From positions 29,576,001 to 29,640,000 of the forward strand of contig NC_079883.1 in the NCBI RefSeq assembly GCF_029227915.1: a DNA stretch of 64,000 bases, in the 5' to 3' direction. Positions 50,853-62,415 of the stretch are shown here, piece after piece. This stretch comes from Hydractinia symbiolongicarpus (taxonomy: Eukaryota > Cnidaria > Hydrozoa > Anthoathecata > Hydractiniidae). The translations under genes were made by a program, and so were the position numbers. Every line of letters begins with the position of its first letter. Position 1 is the first letter of the stretch. A model generated the notes under the pieces. The model was not told where the DNA came from, made no database searches, and was given only the letters and a program-made list of their open reading frames with translations.

Positions 50853-53835
50853 ACTGTGGGACCAATCCTAGCCGTTAATTCGCGCTGAAGAAAGAGAGAC
50901 AGTTTCAAAAACTACATTTCATTGACTTTCTAACGGTGTCAATCCGTTTGAGTTACAACGGTTGCGTCACATATTTGTACCAACATGTACTTAGCGAAAG
51001 TATTCGTATAATACTAGGTTGCATCGCTTTTAACAGTGAAACGTTTGACTGTGGGACTTAATTGAACTGATTTTGAACTTTGACCTCATGAATGTGATAA
51101 AAGAGCTAGTTTGACTACAAGAAGTAACATTCTTCTTAATTTGACTGGATTGCTGGAACTCAGCGATTACAGTGGGCACTGTGGTAACTCTTTGTTAAAA
51201 AATGAAGATAAATAAGTCTGTTTTTACTGTGGGACCAATCCTAGCCGTTAATTCGCGCTGAAGAAAGAGAGGCAGTTTCAAAAACTACATTTCATTGACT
51301 TTCTAACGGTGTCAATCCGTTTGAGTTACAACGGTTGCGTCACATATTCGTACCAACATGTATTTAGTGATTTTCTTACAATTTTAATAAGTTGTATTGC
51401 TTTTAACAGTGAAACGATTGACTGTGGGAATTGATTGAACTGACTCTGGACTATGTCCTTATAAATGTGACAGATGAGCCAATTGGTCTCCAAGGAATAA
51501 CTTTCTTCTTAATTTGACTTGATGGCTGGAACTCAGCGATTACAGTGGTCAGTGTGGTAACTCTTTGTTAAAAAATGAAGATAAATAAGTCTGTTTTTAC
51601 TGTGGGACAAATCCTAGCCGTTAATTCGCGCTGAAGAAAGAGAGACAGTTTCAAAAACTACATTTCATTGACTTTCTAACGGTGTTAATCCGTTTGAGTT
51701 ACAACGGTTGCGTCACATATTCGTATCAACATGTATTTAGTGATTTTCTTTCAATTTTACTAAGTTGTATTGCTTTTAACAGTGAAACGAGTGACTGTGG
51801 GAATTAATTGAACTGACTCTGGACTATGTCTTTATAAATGTGACAGATGAGCCAATTGGTCTCCAAGGAATAACTTTCTTCTTAATTTGACGTGATGGCT
51901 GGAATTCAGCGATTACATTAAGCCCTGTGGTAGCGCTTTATTTAAAAATTTAGATAAATAAGTCTTTTCTTACTGTTGGACCAATCCTGGCCGTTAGCAT
52001 GCGCTGAATAAAGAGGAACAGATTCAAAAACTACATTTCATTGACTTTCTAAAGGTGTTAATCCGTTTGAGTTACAACGGTTGCGTCACATATTCGTACC
52101 AACATGTATTTAATGATTTTTTTCCGATGTGACTAAGTTGCATCGCTTTTAACAGTGAAACGATTGACTGTGGGACTTAATTGAACTGATTCTGGACTGT
52201 GACCTTGTAAATGCGATAAATGAGCCAATTGGCCACCAAGGAATAACATTTTTCTTAATTCGACATGATTGCTGGAATTCAGCGATTACACTGGGCGATG
52301 TGGTAGTGCTTTATTTAAAAATTTAGATAAATAAGTCTTTTTTTACTGTTGGACTAATCCTGGCCGTTAGCACGCGCTGAAGAAATAGCGACAGTTTCAA
52401 AAACTACATTTCATTGACTTTCTAACGGTATGAATCCGCTTGAGTTACAACTGTTGCGTCACATATTCGTCCCCACATGTATTTAGCGATAGTATTCGGA
52501 TATTACTAGGTTGTATCGCTTTTAACAGTGAAACGTTTGACTGTGGGACTTAATTGAACTGATTTTGAACTTTGACCTTATGAATGTGATAAATGAGCTA
52601 GTTTGACTACAAGAAGTAACATTCTTCTTAATTTGACTGGATTGCTGGAACCCAGCGATTACAGTGGGCACTGTGGTAACTCTTTGTTAAAAAATGAAGA
52701 TAAATAAGTCTGTTTTTACTGTGGGACCAATTCTAGCCGTTAATTCGCGCTGAAGAAAGAGAAACAGTTGCAAAAACTACATTTCATTGACTTTCTAACG
52801 GTGTCAATCCGTTTGAGTTACAACGGTTGCGTCACATATTCGTACCAACATGTATTTAGTGATTTTCTTCCAATTTTAAAAAGTTGTATTGCTTTTAACA
52901 GTGAAACGAGTGACTGTGGGAATTAATTGAACTGACTCTGGACTATGTCCTTATAAATGTGACAGATGAGCCAATTGGTCTCCAAGGAATAACTTTCTTC
53001 TTAATTTGACGTGATGGCTGGAATTCAGCGATTACATTAGGCTCCGTGGTAGCGCTTTATTTAAAAATTTAGATAAATAAGTCTTTTCTTACTGTTGGAC
53101 CAATCCTGGCCGCTAGCATGCGCTGAATAAAGAGGAACAGTTTCAAATACTACATTTCATTGACTTTCTAGCGGTATAAAACCGTTTGAGTTACAACGGT
53201 TGCGTCACATATTCCTACCAACATGTACTTAGCGAAAGTATTCGTATAATACTAGGTTGCATCGCTTTTAACAGTGAAACGTTTGACTGTGGGACTTAAT
53301 TGAACTGATTTTGAACTTTGATCTTATAAATGTGATAAATGAGCCAGTTTGACTACAAGAAGTAACATTCTTCTTAATTTGACTTGATTGGTGGAACTCA
53401 GCGATTATAGTGGGCACTGTGGTAACTCTTTGTTAAAAAATGAAGATAAATAAGTCTGTTTTTACTGTGGGACTAATCCTAGCCGTTAATTCGCGCTGAA
53501 GAAAGAAAGACAGTTTCAAAAACTACATTTCATTGACTTTCTAACGGTGTCAATCCGTTTGAGTTACAACGGTTGCGTCATATATTCGTATCAACATGTA
53601 TTTAGCGATAGTATTCTGATATTACTAGGTTGCATCGCCTTTAGCAGTGAAACGATTGACTGTGGGACTTAATTGAACTAACTTTGGACTGTGACCTGAT
53701 AAATGTTATAAATGAGCCAACTGGACCCAAGAAATAACATTCTTCTTAATTTGACAAGATTGCCGGAACTCAGCGATTACGCTGGGCGCTGTGGTAGCAC
53801 TTCATTTAAAAATTTAAATAAAAAAGTCATTTTTT
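50853..53835 (+). repeat. Mixed f/e/c' monomers, irregular
   Basis: Monomers 50853, 51226, 51599, 51972, 52345, 52718, 53091 and 53464 have head order f*,f,f,e,c',f,e,f. Monomer 50853 is an f head on the e-type 'tacttagcgaaagtattcg' body, switching between 50946 and 50987. Monomer 52345 is the first c' (c head, a-like body 'cgcttgagttacaactgtt'). The f,e,c' triplet that dominates the right end starts at 51599. Confidence 0.82.
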
Positions 53836-55701
53836 ACTGTGGGACCAATCCTAGCCGTTAATTCGCGCTGAAGAAAGAGAGACAGTTTCAAAAACTACAT
53901 TTCATTGACTTTCTAACGGTGTCAATCCGTTTGAGTTACAACGGTTGCGTCACATATTCGTACCAACATGTATTTAGTGATTTTCTTCCAATTTTACTAA
54001 GTTGTATTGCCTTTAACAATGAAACGAGTGACTGTGGGAATTAATTGAACTGACTCTGGACTATGTCTTTATAAATGTAACAGATGAGCCAATTGGTCTC
54101 CAAGGAATAACTATCTTCTTAATTTGACGTGATGGCTGGAATTCAGCGATTACATTAAGCATTGTGGTAGCGCTTTATTTAAAAATTTAGATAAATAAGT
54201 CTTTTCTTACTGTTGGACCAATCTTGGCCGTTAGCATGCGCTGAATAAAGAGGAACAGATTTAAAAACTACATTTCATTGACTTTCTAAAGGTGTTAATC
54301 CGTTTGAGTTACAACGGTTGCGTCACATATTCGTACCAACATGTATTTAATTATTTTTTTCCGATGTGACTAAGTTGCATCGCTTTTAACAGTGAAACGA
54401 TTGACTGTGGGACTTAATTGAACTGATTCTGGACTGTGACCTTGTAAATGCGATAAATGAGCCAATTTGCCACCAATGAATAACATTTTTCTTAATTCGA
54501 CATGATTGCTGGAATTCAGCGATTACAATGGGCGCTGTGGTAGTGCTTTATTTAAAAATTTAGATAAATAAGTCTTTTTTTACTGTGGGACTAATCCTGG
54601 CCGTTAACACGCGCTGATGAAATAGCGACAGTTTCAAAAACAACATTTCATTGACTTTCTAACGGTATCAATCCGCTTGAGTTACAACTGTTTCCGTCAC
54701 ATATTCGTCCACACATGTATTTAGCGATTGTATTCGGATATTACTAGGTTGCATCGCTTTTAACTTTGAAACATTTGACTGTGGGACATAATTAAACTGA
54801 TTTTGGACTTTGACCTTATGAATGTGATGAATGAGCCAGTTTGATTACAAGAAGTTACATTCTTCTTAATTTGAATTGATTGCTGAAACTCAGCGATTAC
54901 AGTGGGCACTGTGGAAACTCTTTGTTAAAAAATGAAGATAAATAAGTCTGTTTTTACTGTTGGACCAATCCTAGCCGTTAATTCGCGCTGAAGAAAGAGA
55001 GACAGTTTCAAAAACTAAATTTCATTGACTTTCTAACGGTGTCAATCCGTTTGAGTTACAACGGTTGCGTCACATATTCGTACCAACATGTAATTAGTGA
55101 TTTTCTTCCAATTTTACTAAGTTGTATTGCTTTTAACAGTGAAACGAGTGACTGTGGGAATTAATTGAACTGACTCTGGACTATGTCCTTTTAAATGTGA
55201 CAGATGAGCCAATTGGTCTCCAAGGAATAACTTTCTTCTTAATTTGACGTGATAGCTGGAATTCAGCGATTACATTAAGCTCCGTGGTAGCGCTTTATTT
55301 AAAAATTTAGATAAATAAGTCTTTTCTTACTGTGGGACCAATCCCAGCCGTTATCGCGCGCTGAAGAAATAGCGACAGTTTCAAAAACTACATTTCATTG
55401 ACTTTCTAACGGTATCAATCCGCTTGAGTTACAACTGTTGCGTCACATATTCGTCCCCACATGTATTTAGCGATTGCATTCGGATATTACTAGGTTGCAT
55501 CGCTTTTAACTTTGAAACATTCGACTGTGGGACATTATTGAACTGATTTTGGACTTTGACCTTATGAATATGAAAAATCAGCCAGTTTGACTACAAGAAG
55601 TAACATTCTTCTTAATTTGACTTGATTGCTGGAACTCAGCGATTACAGTGGTCAGTGTGGTAACTCTTTGTTAAAAAATGAAGATAAATAAGTCTGTTTT
55701 T
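53836..55701 (+). repeat. f,e,c' triplet plus f and a monomers
   Basis: Monomers 53836, 54209, 54582, 54956 and 55329 have head order f,e,c',f,a. Monomer 55329 is the last one with a full a-type head; its body has 'ttaactttgaaac' and 'gaatatga', variants later found in the chimeric monomers 56075 and 57940. Monomer 54582 reads 'gcgctgatgaaatagcg' by one base change. Confidence 0.83.
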
Positions 55702-58700
55702 ACTGTGGGACCAATCCTAGCCGTTAATTCGCGCTGAAGAAAGAGAGACAGTTTCAAAAACTACATTTCATTGACTTTCTAACGGTGTCAATCCGTTTGA
55801 GTTACAACGGTCGCGTCACATATTCGTACCAACATGTATTTAGTGACTTTCTTCCAATTTTACTAAGTTGTATTGCTTTTAACAGTGAAACGAGTGACTG
55901 TGGGAATTGATTGAACTGACTCTGGACTATGTCTTTATAAATGTGACAGATGAGCCAATTGGTCTCCAAGGAATAACTTTCTTCTTAATTTGACGTGATG
56001 GCTGGAATTCAGCGATTACATTAAGCATTGTGGTAGCGCTTTATTAAAAAATTTAGATAAATAAGTATTTCCTTGCTGTTGCACCAATCCTGGCCATTAG
56101 CATGCGCTGAATAAAGGAGAACAGATTTAAAAACTACATTTCATTGACTTTCTAAAGGTGTTAATCCGTTTGAGTTACAACTGTTGCGTCACATATTCGT
56201 CCCCACATGTATTTAGCGATAGTATTCGGATATTACTAGGTTGCATCGCTTTTAACTTTGAAACATTTGACTGTGGGACATAATTGAACTGATTTTGGAC
56301 TTTGACCTTATGAATATGATAAATGAGCCAGTTTGACTACAAGAAGTAACATTCTTCTTAATTTGACTTGATTGCTGGAACTCAGCGATTACAGTGGTCA
56401 GTGTGGTAACTCTTTGTTAAAAATTGAAGATAAATTAGTCTGTTTTTACTGTGGGACCAATCCTAGCCGTTAATTCGCGCTGAAGAAAGAGAGACAGTTT
56501 CAAAAACTACATTTCATTGACTTTCTAACGGTGTCAATCCGTTTGAGTTACAACGGTTGCGTCACATATTCGTACAAACATGTATTTAGTGATTTTCTTC
56601 TAATTTTACTAAGTTGTATTGCTTTTAACAGTGAAACGAGTGACTGTGGGAATTAATTGAACTGACTCTGGACTATGTCTTTATAAATGTGACAGATGAG
56701 CCAATTGGTCTCCAAGGAATAACTTTCTTCTTAATTTGACGTGATGGCTGGAATTCAGCGATTACATTAAGCACTGTGGTAGCGCTTTATTAAAAAATTT
56801 AGATAAATAAGTCTTTCCTTACTGTTGCACCAATCCTGGCCGCTAGCATGCGCTGAATAAAGGAGAACAGATTTAAAAACTACATTTCATTGACTTTCTA
56901 AAGGTGTTAATCCGTTTGAGTTACAACGGTTGCGTCACATATTCGTACCAACATGTATTTAATGATTTTTTTCCGATGTGACTAAGTTGCATCGCTTTTA
57001 ACAGTGAAACGATTGACTCTGGGACTTAATTGAACTGATTCTGGACTGTGACCTTGTAAATGCGATAAATGAGCCAATTGGCCACCAAGGAATAACATTT
57101 TTCTTAATTCGACATGATTGCGGGAATTCAGCGATTACACTGGGCGCTGTGGTAGTGCTTTATTTAAAAATTTATATAAGTAAGTCTTTTTTTACTGTGG
57201 GACTAATCCTGGCCGTTAGCACGCGCTGAAGAAATAGCGACAGTTTCAAAAACAACATTTCATTGACATTCTAACGGTATCAATCCGCTTGAGTTACAAC
57301 TGTTGCGTCACATATTCGTCCCCACATGTATTTAGCGATAGTATTCGGATATTACTAGGTTGCATCGCTTTTAACATTGAAACATTTGACTGTGGGACTT
57401 AATTGAACTGATTTTGGACTTTGACCTTATGAATGTGATAAATGAGCCAGTTTGATTACAAGAAGTAACATTCTTCTTAATTTGACTTGATTGCTGGAAC
57501 TCAGCGATTACAGTGGTCAGTGTGGTATCTCTTTGTTAAAAAATGAAGATAAATAAGTCTGTTTTTACTGTGGGACCAATCCTAGCTGTTAATTCGCGCT
57601 GAAGAAAGAGAGACAGTTTCAAAAACTACATTTCATTGACTTTCTAACGGTGTCAATCCGTTTGAGTTACAACGGTTGCGTCACATATTCGTACCAACAT
57701 GTATTTAGTGATTTTCTTCCAATTTTACTAAGTTGTATTGCTTTTAACAGTGAAACGAGTGACTGTGGGAATTAATTGAACTGACTCTGGACTATGTCTT
57801 TATAAATGTGACAGATGAGCCAATTGGTCTCCAAGGAATAACTTTCTTCTTAATTTGACGTGATGGCTGGAATTCAGCGATTACATTAAGCATTGTGGTA
57901 GCGCTTTATTAAAAAATTTAGATAAATAAGTATTTCCTTGCTGTTGCACCAATCCTGGCCATTAGCATGCGCTGAATAAAGGAGAACAGATTTAAAAACT
58001 ACATTTCATTGACTTTCTAAAGGTGTTAATCCGTTTGAGTTACAACTGTTGCGTCACATATTCGTCCCCACATGTATTTAGCGATAGTATTCGGATATTA
58101 CTAGGTTGCATCGCTTTTAACTTTGAAACATTTGACTGTGGGACATAATTGAACTGATTTTGGACTTTGACCTTATGAATATGATAAATGAGCCAGTTTG
58201 ACTACAAGAAGTAACATTCTTCTTAATTTGACTTGATTGCTGGAACTCAGCGATTACAGTGGTCAGTGTGGTAACTCTTTGTTAAAAATTGAAGATAAAT
58301 TAGTCTGTTTTTACTGTGGGACCAATCCTAGCCGTTAATTCGCGCTGAAGAAAGAGAGACAGTTTCAAAAACTACATTTCATTGACTTTCTAACGGTGTC
58401 AATCCGTTTGAGTTACAACGGTTGCGTCACATATTCGTACAAACATGTATTTAGTGATTTTCTTCTAATTTTACTAAGTTGTATTGCTTTTAACAGTGAA
58501 ACGAGTGACTGTGGGAATTAATTGAACTGACTCTGGACTATGTCTTTATAAATGTGACAGATGAGCCAATTGGTCTCCAAGGAATAACTTTCTTCTTAAT
58601 TTGACGTGATGGCTGGAATTCAGCGATTACATTAAGCACTGTGGTAGCGCTTTATTAAAAAATTTAGATAAATAAGTCTTTCCTTACTGTTGCACCAATC

Positions 58701-59431
58701 CTGGCCGCTAGCATGCGCTGAATAAAGGAGAACAGATTTAAAAACTACATTTCATTGACTTTCTAAAGGTGTTAATCCGTTTGAGTTACAACGGTTGCGT
58801 CACATATTCGTACCAACATGTATTTAATGATTTTTTTCCGATGTGACTAAGTTGCATCGCTTTTAACAGTGAAACGATTGACTGTGGGACTTAATTGAAC
58901 TGATTCTGGACTGTGACCTTGTAAATGCGATAAATGAGCCAATTGGCCACCAAGGAATAACATTTTTCTTAATTCGACATGATTGCGGGAATTCAGCGAT
59001 TACACTGGGCGCTGTGGTAGTGCTTTATTTAAAAATTTATATAAGTAAGTCTTTTTTTACTGTGGGACTAATCCTGGCCGTTAGCACGCGCTGAAGAAAT
59101 AGCGACAGTTTCAAAAACAACATTTCATTGACATTCTAACGGTATCAATCCGCTTGAGTTACAACTGTTGCGTCACATATTCGTCCCCACATGTATTTAG
59201 CGATAGTATTCGGATATTACTAGGTTGCATCGCTTTTAACATTGAAACATTTGACTGTGGGACTTAATTGAACTGATTTTGGACTTTGACCTTATGAATG
59301 TGATAAATGAGCCAGTTTGATTACAAGAAGTAACATTCTTCTTAATTTGACTTGATTGCTGGAACTCAGCGATTACAGTGGTCAGTGTGGTATCTCTTTG
59401 TTAAAAAATGAAGATAAATAAGTCTGTTTTT
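55702..59431 (+). repeat. 5-monomer higher-order repeat, two copies (1865 bp)
   Basis: Units are 55702, 56075, 56448, 56821, 57194 and 57567, 57940, 58313, 58686, 59059, head order f,e*,f,e,c'. From about 55915 to 57869 the sequence recurs at +1865 bp. I spotted only one base difference over about 1.9 kb (57019 c, 58884 g). This is the most nearly identical large duplication in the window. The e* monomers are e heads on an a-like body. Confidence 0.88.
56075..56447 (+). repeat. Chimeric monomer e* (e head, 55329-like body)
   Basis: The head is 'gctgttgcaccaatcctgg' and e-type through 'ttaatccgtttgag'. From 'ctgttgcg' (56181) on it matches 55329 ('ttaactttgaaac', 'gaatatgat'). The crossover lies in 56171-56182. 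An identical copy sits at 57940-58312, so it was duplicated with the whole 5-mer. Confidence 0.75.
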
Positions 59432-60550
59432 ACTGTGGGACCAATCCTAGCTGTTAATTCGCGCTGAAGAAAGAGAGACAGTTTCAAAAACTACATTTCA
59501 TTGACTTTCTAACGGTGTCAATCCGTTTGAGTTACAACGGTTGCGTCACATATTCGTACCAACATGTATTTAGTGATTTTCTTCCAATTTTACTAAGTTG
59601 TATTGCTTTTAACAGTGAAACGAGTGACTGTGGGAATTAATTGAACTGACTCTGGACTATGTCTTTATAAATGTGACAGATGAGCCAATTGGTCTCCAAG
59701 GAATAACTTTCTTCTTAATTTGACGTGATGGCTGAAATTCAGCGATTACATTAAGCATTGTGGTAGCGCTTTATTTAAAAAATTAGATAAATAAGTCTTT
59801 CCTTACTGTTGGACCAATCCTGGCCGTTAGCATGCGCTGAATAAAGAGGAACAGATTTAAAAACTACATTTCATTGACTTTCTAAAGCTGTTAATCCGTT
59901 TTTGTTACAACGGTTGCGTCACATATTTGTACCAACATGTATTTAATGATTTTTTTCCGATGTGACTAAGTTGCATCGCTTTTAACAGTGAAATGATTGA
60001 CTGTGGGACTTAATTGAACTGATTCTGGACTGTGACCTTGTAAATGCGATAAATGAGCCAATTGGCCACCAAGGAATAACATTCTTCTTAATTCGACATG
60101 ATTGCTGGAATTCAGCGATTACACTGGGCGCTGTGGTAGTGCTTTATTTAAAAATTTAGATAAGTAAGTCTTTTTTTACTGTGGGACTAATCCTGGCCGT
60201 TAGCACGCGCTGAAAAAATAGCGACAGTTTCAAAAACAACATTTCATTGACTTTCTAACGGTATCAATCCGCTTGAGTTACAACTGTTGCGTCACATATT
60301 CGTCCCCACATGTATTTAGCGATAGTATTCGGATATTACTAGGTTGCATCGCTTTTAACATTGAAACATTTGACTGTGGGACTTAATTGAACTGATTTTG
60401 GACTTTGACCTTATGAATGTGATAAATGAGCCAGTTTGATTACAAGAAGTAACATTCTTCTTAATTTGACTTGATTGCTGGAACTCAGCGATTACAGTGG
60501 TCAGTGTGGTAACTCTTTGTTAAAAAATGAAGATAAATAAGTCTGTTTTT
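59432..60550 (+). repeat. 3-monomer unit f,e,c' (1119 bp)
   Basis: Monomers 59432, 59805 and 60178 form the simple triplet. The c' monomers 59059 and 60178 are 1119 bp apart and carry the same 'aagtaagtcttttttt' approach to the phase box. This is the likely basic unit of the right end. Confidence 0.85.
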
Positions 60551-60637
60551 ACTGTGGGACCAATCCTAGCCGTTAATTCGCGCTGAAGAAAGAGAGACAG
60601 TTTCAAAAACTACATTTCATTGACTTTCTAACGGTGT

Positions 60638-60688
60638 CAATCCGTTTGAGTTACAACGGTTGCGTCACATATTCGTACCAACATGTAT
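60638..60688 (+). other. Most conserved block of the monomer (example)
   Basis: The segment from 'caatccg' through 'gagttacaacgg', 'ttgcgtcacatattcgt' and 'accaacatgta' is kept, with few changes, in nearly all monomers of all head types, while the sequences before and after vary. A selected protein-binding site is one explanation; frequent conversion over this stretch is another. No match to a known centromere box was found. Confidence 0.5.
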
Positions 60689-60888
60689 TTAGTGATTTTC
60701 TTCCAATTTTACTAAGTTGTATTGCTTTTAACAGTGAAACGAGTGACTGTGGGAATTAATTGAACTGACTCTGGACTATGTCTTTATAAATGTGACAGAT
60801 GAGCCAATTGGTCTCCAAGGAATAACTTTCTTCTTGATTTGACGTGATGGCTGGAATTCAGCGATTACATTAAGCATTGTGGTAGCGC

Positions 60889-60913
60889 TTTATTTAAAAA
60901 ATTAGATAAATAA
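60889..60913 (+). other. AT-rich end segment of the monomer (example)
   Basis: The last ~45 bp of each monomer is an A/T-rich tract ('tttaaaaa' then 'gataaataag' then a T run) just before the phase box. It recurs every ~373 bp. Such phased A/T tracts can bend DNA or exclude nucleosomes. The composition is visible; any role is inference. Confidence 0.55.
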
Positions 60914-60923
60914 GTCTTTCCTT

Positions 60924-61296
60924 ACTGTTGGACCAATCCTGGCCGTTAGCATGCGCTGAATAAAGAGGAACAGATTTAAAAACTACATTTCATTGACTTT
61001 CTAACGGTATCAATCCGCTTGAGTTACAACTGTTGCGTCACATATTCGTCCCCACATGTATTTAGCGATAGTATTCGGATATTACTAGGTTGCATCGCTT
61101 TTAACATTGAAACATTTGACTGTGGGACTTAATTGAACTGATTTTGGACTTTGACCTTATGAATGTGATAAATGAGCCAGTTTGATTACAAGAAGTAACA
61201 TTCTTCTTAATTTGACTTGATTGCTGGAACTCAGCGATTACAGTGGTCAGTGTGGTAACTCTTTGTTAAAAAATGAAGATAAATAAGTCTGTTTTC
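60924..61296 (+). repeat. Second, independent e* chimeric monomer
   Basis: The e head through 'gatttaaaaactac' is followed, after a shared stretch, by 'taacggtatcaatccgctt', matching c' at 60178. Both breakpoint and body parent differ from those of 56075 and 57940. The fusion removes one monomer from two f,e,c' triplets. Confidence 0.74.
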
Positions 61297-62415
61297 ACTG
61301 TGGGACCAATCCTAGCCGTTAATTCGCGCTGAAAAAAGAGAGACAGTTTCAAAAACTACATTTCATTGACTTTCTAACGGTGTCAATCCGTTTGAGTTAC
61401 AACGGTTGCGTCACATATTCGTACCAACATGTATTTAGTGATTTTTTTCCAATTTTACTAAGTTGTATTGCTTTTAACAGTGAAACGAGTGACTGTGGGA
61501 ATTAATTGAACTGACTCTGGACTATGTCTTTATAAATGTGACAGATGAGCCAATTGGTCTCCAAGGAATAACTTTCTTCTTAATTTGACGTGATGGCTGG
61601 AATTCAGCGATTACATTAAGCATTGTGGTAGCGCTTTATTTAAAAATTTAGATAAATAAGTCTTTCCTTACTGTTGGACCAATCCTGGCCGTTAGCATGC
61701 GCTGAATAAAGAGGAACAGATTTAAAAATTACATTTCATTGACTTTCTAAAGCTGTTAATCCGTTTGAGTTACAACGGTTGCGTCACATATTCGTACCAA
61801 CATGTATTTAATGATTTTTTTCCGATGTGACTAAGTTGCAGCGCTTTTAAAAGTGAAATGATTGACTGTGGGACTTAATTGAACTGATTCTGGACTGTGA
61901 CCTTGTAAATGCGATAAATGAGCCAATTGGCCACCAAGGAATAACATTTTTCTTAATTCGACATGATTGCTGGAATTCAGCGATTACACTGGGCGCTGTG
62001 GTAGTGCTTTATTTAAAAATTTAGATAAGTAAGTCTTTTTTTACTGTGGGATTAATCCTGGCCGTTAGCACGCGCTGAAAAAATAGCGACAGTTTCAAAA
62101 ACAACATTTCATTGACTTTCTAACGGTATCAATCCGCTTGAGTTACAACTGTTGCGTCACATATTCGTCCCCACATGTATTTAGCGATAGTATTCGGATA
62201 TTACTAGGTTGCATCGCTTTTAACATTGAAACATTTGACTGTGGGACTTAATTGAACTGATTTAGCACTTTGACCTTATGAATGTGATAAATGAGCCAGT
62301 TTGATTACAAGAAGTAACATTCTTCTTAATTTGACTTGATTGCTGGAACTCAGGGATTACAGTGGTCAGTGTGGTAACTCTTTGTTAAAAAATGAAGATA
62401 AATAAGTCTGTTTTT

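Larger units (their letters stand above)
60551..60923 (+). repeat. Reference monomer, f type (373 bp)
   Basis: I used this copy to describe the monomer. It holds 136 G+C of 373 (36.5%) and 12 CpG. The phase box is at 60551 and a second 'actgtggga' lies at 60746, splitting the monomer 195 + 178. The conserved central block is 60638-60688. The AT-rich end runs 60889-60913. Confidence 0.85.
60551..62415 (+). repeat. 5-monomer unit f,e*,f,e,c' (1865 bp)
   Basis: Monomers 60551, 60924, 61297, 61670 and 62043 have the same head order as the 5-mer at 55702. However, e* at 60924 switches earlier (60982-61004) and has the c'-type body ('ttaacattgaaac', 'gaatgtgat', 'tttgattacaag'). It is therefore a separate fusion event, not a copy of 56075. 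Confidence 0.83.

Noticed and set aside
54611-54630. Hammerhead ribozyme core: 'ctgaagaaatag' in most monomers, 'ctgatgaaatag' at 54611
   Set aside because: The CUGANGA core is matched, but there is no stem II between it and a downstream GAAA. Bases after the core ('aatag') do not pair with those before the GAAA near offset 175. The minus strand also gave no core.
60575-60590. tRNA B-box-like 'gttcgcgctg' (b and f heads), suggesting a tRNA-derived repeat
   Set aside because: It lacks the GGTTCGANNCC pattern and any A-box at the right distance, and no cloverleaf can be drawn.
60661-60690. CENP-B box-like sequence around 'attcgtaccaacatgta'
   Set aside because: It has the TTCG and the central A, but the required CGGG end reads ATGT. 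Three of four key bases fail in this most frequent form.
60885-60915. TATA-like or replication-origin-like AT motifs at each monomer end
   Set aside because: Short AT-rich matches are expected in a 63% A+T repeat; nothing else promoter-like accompanies them.
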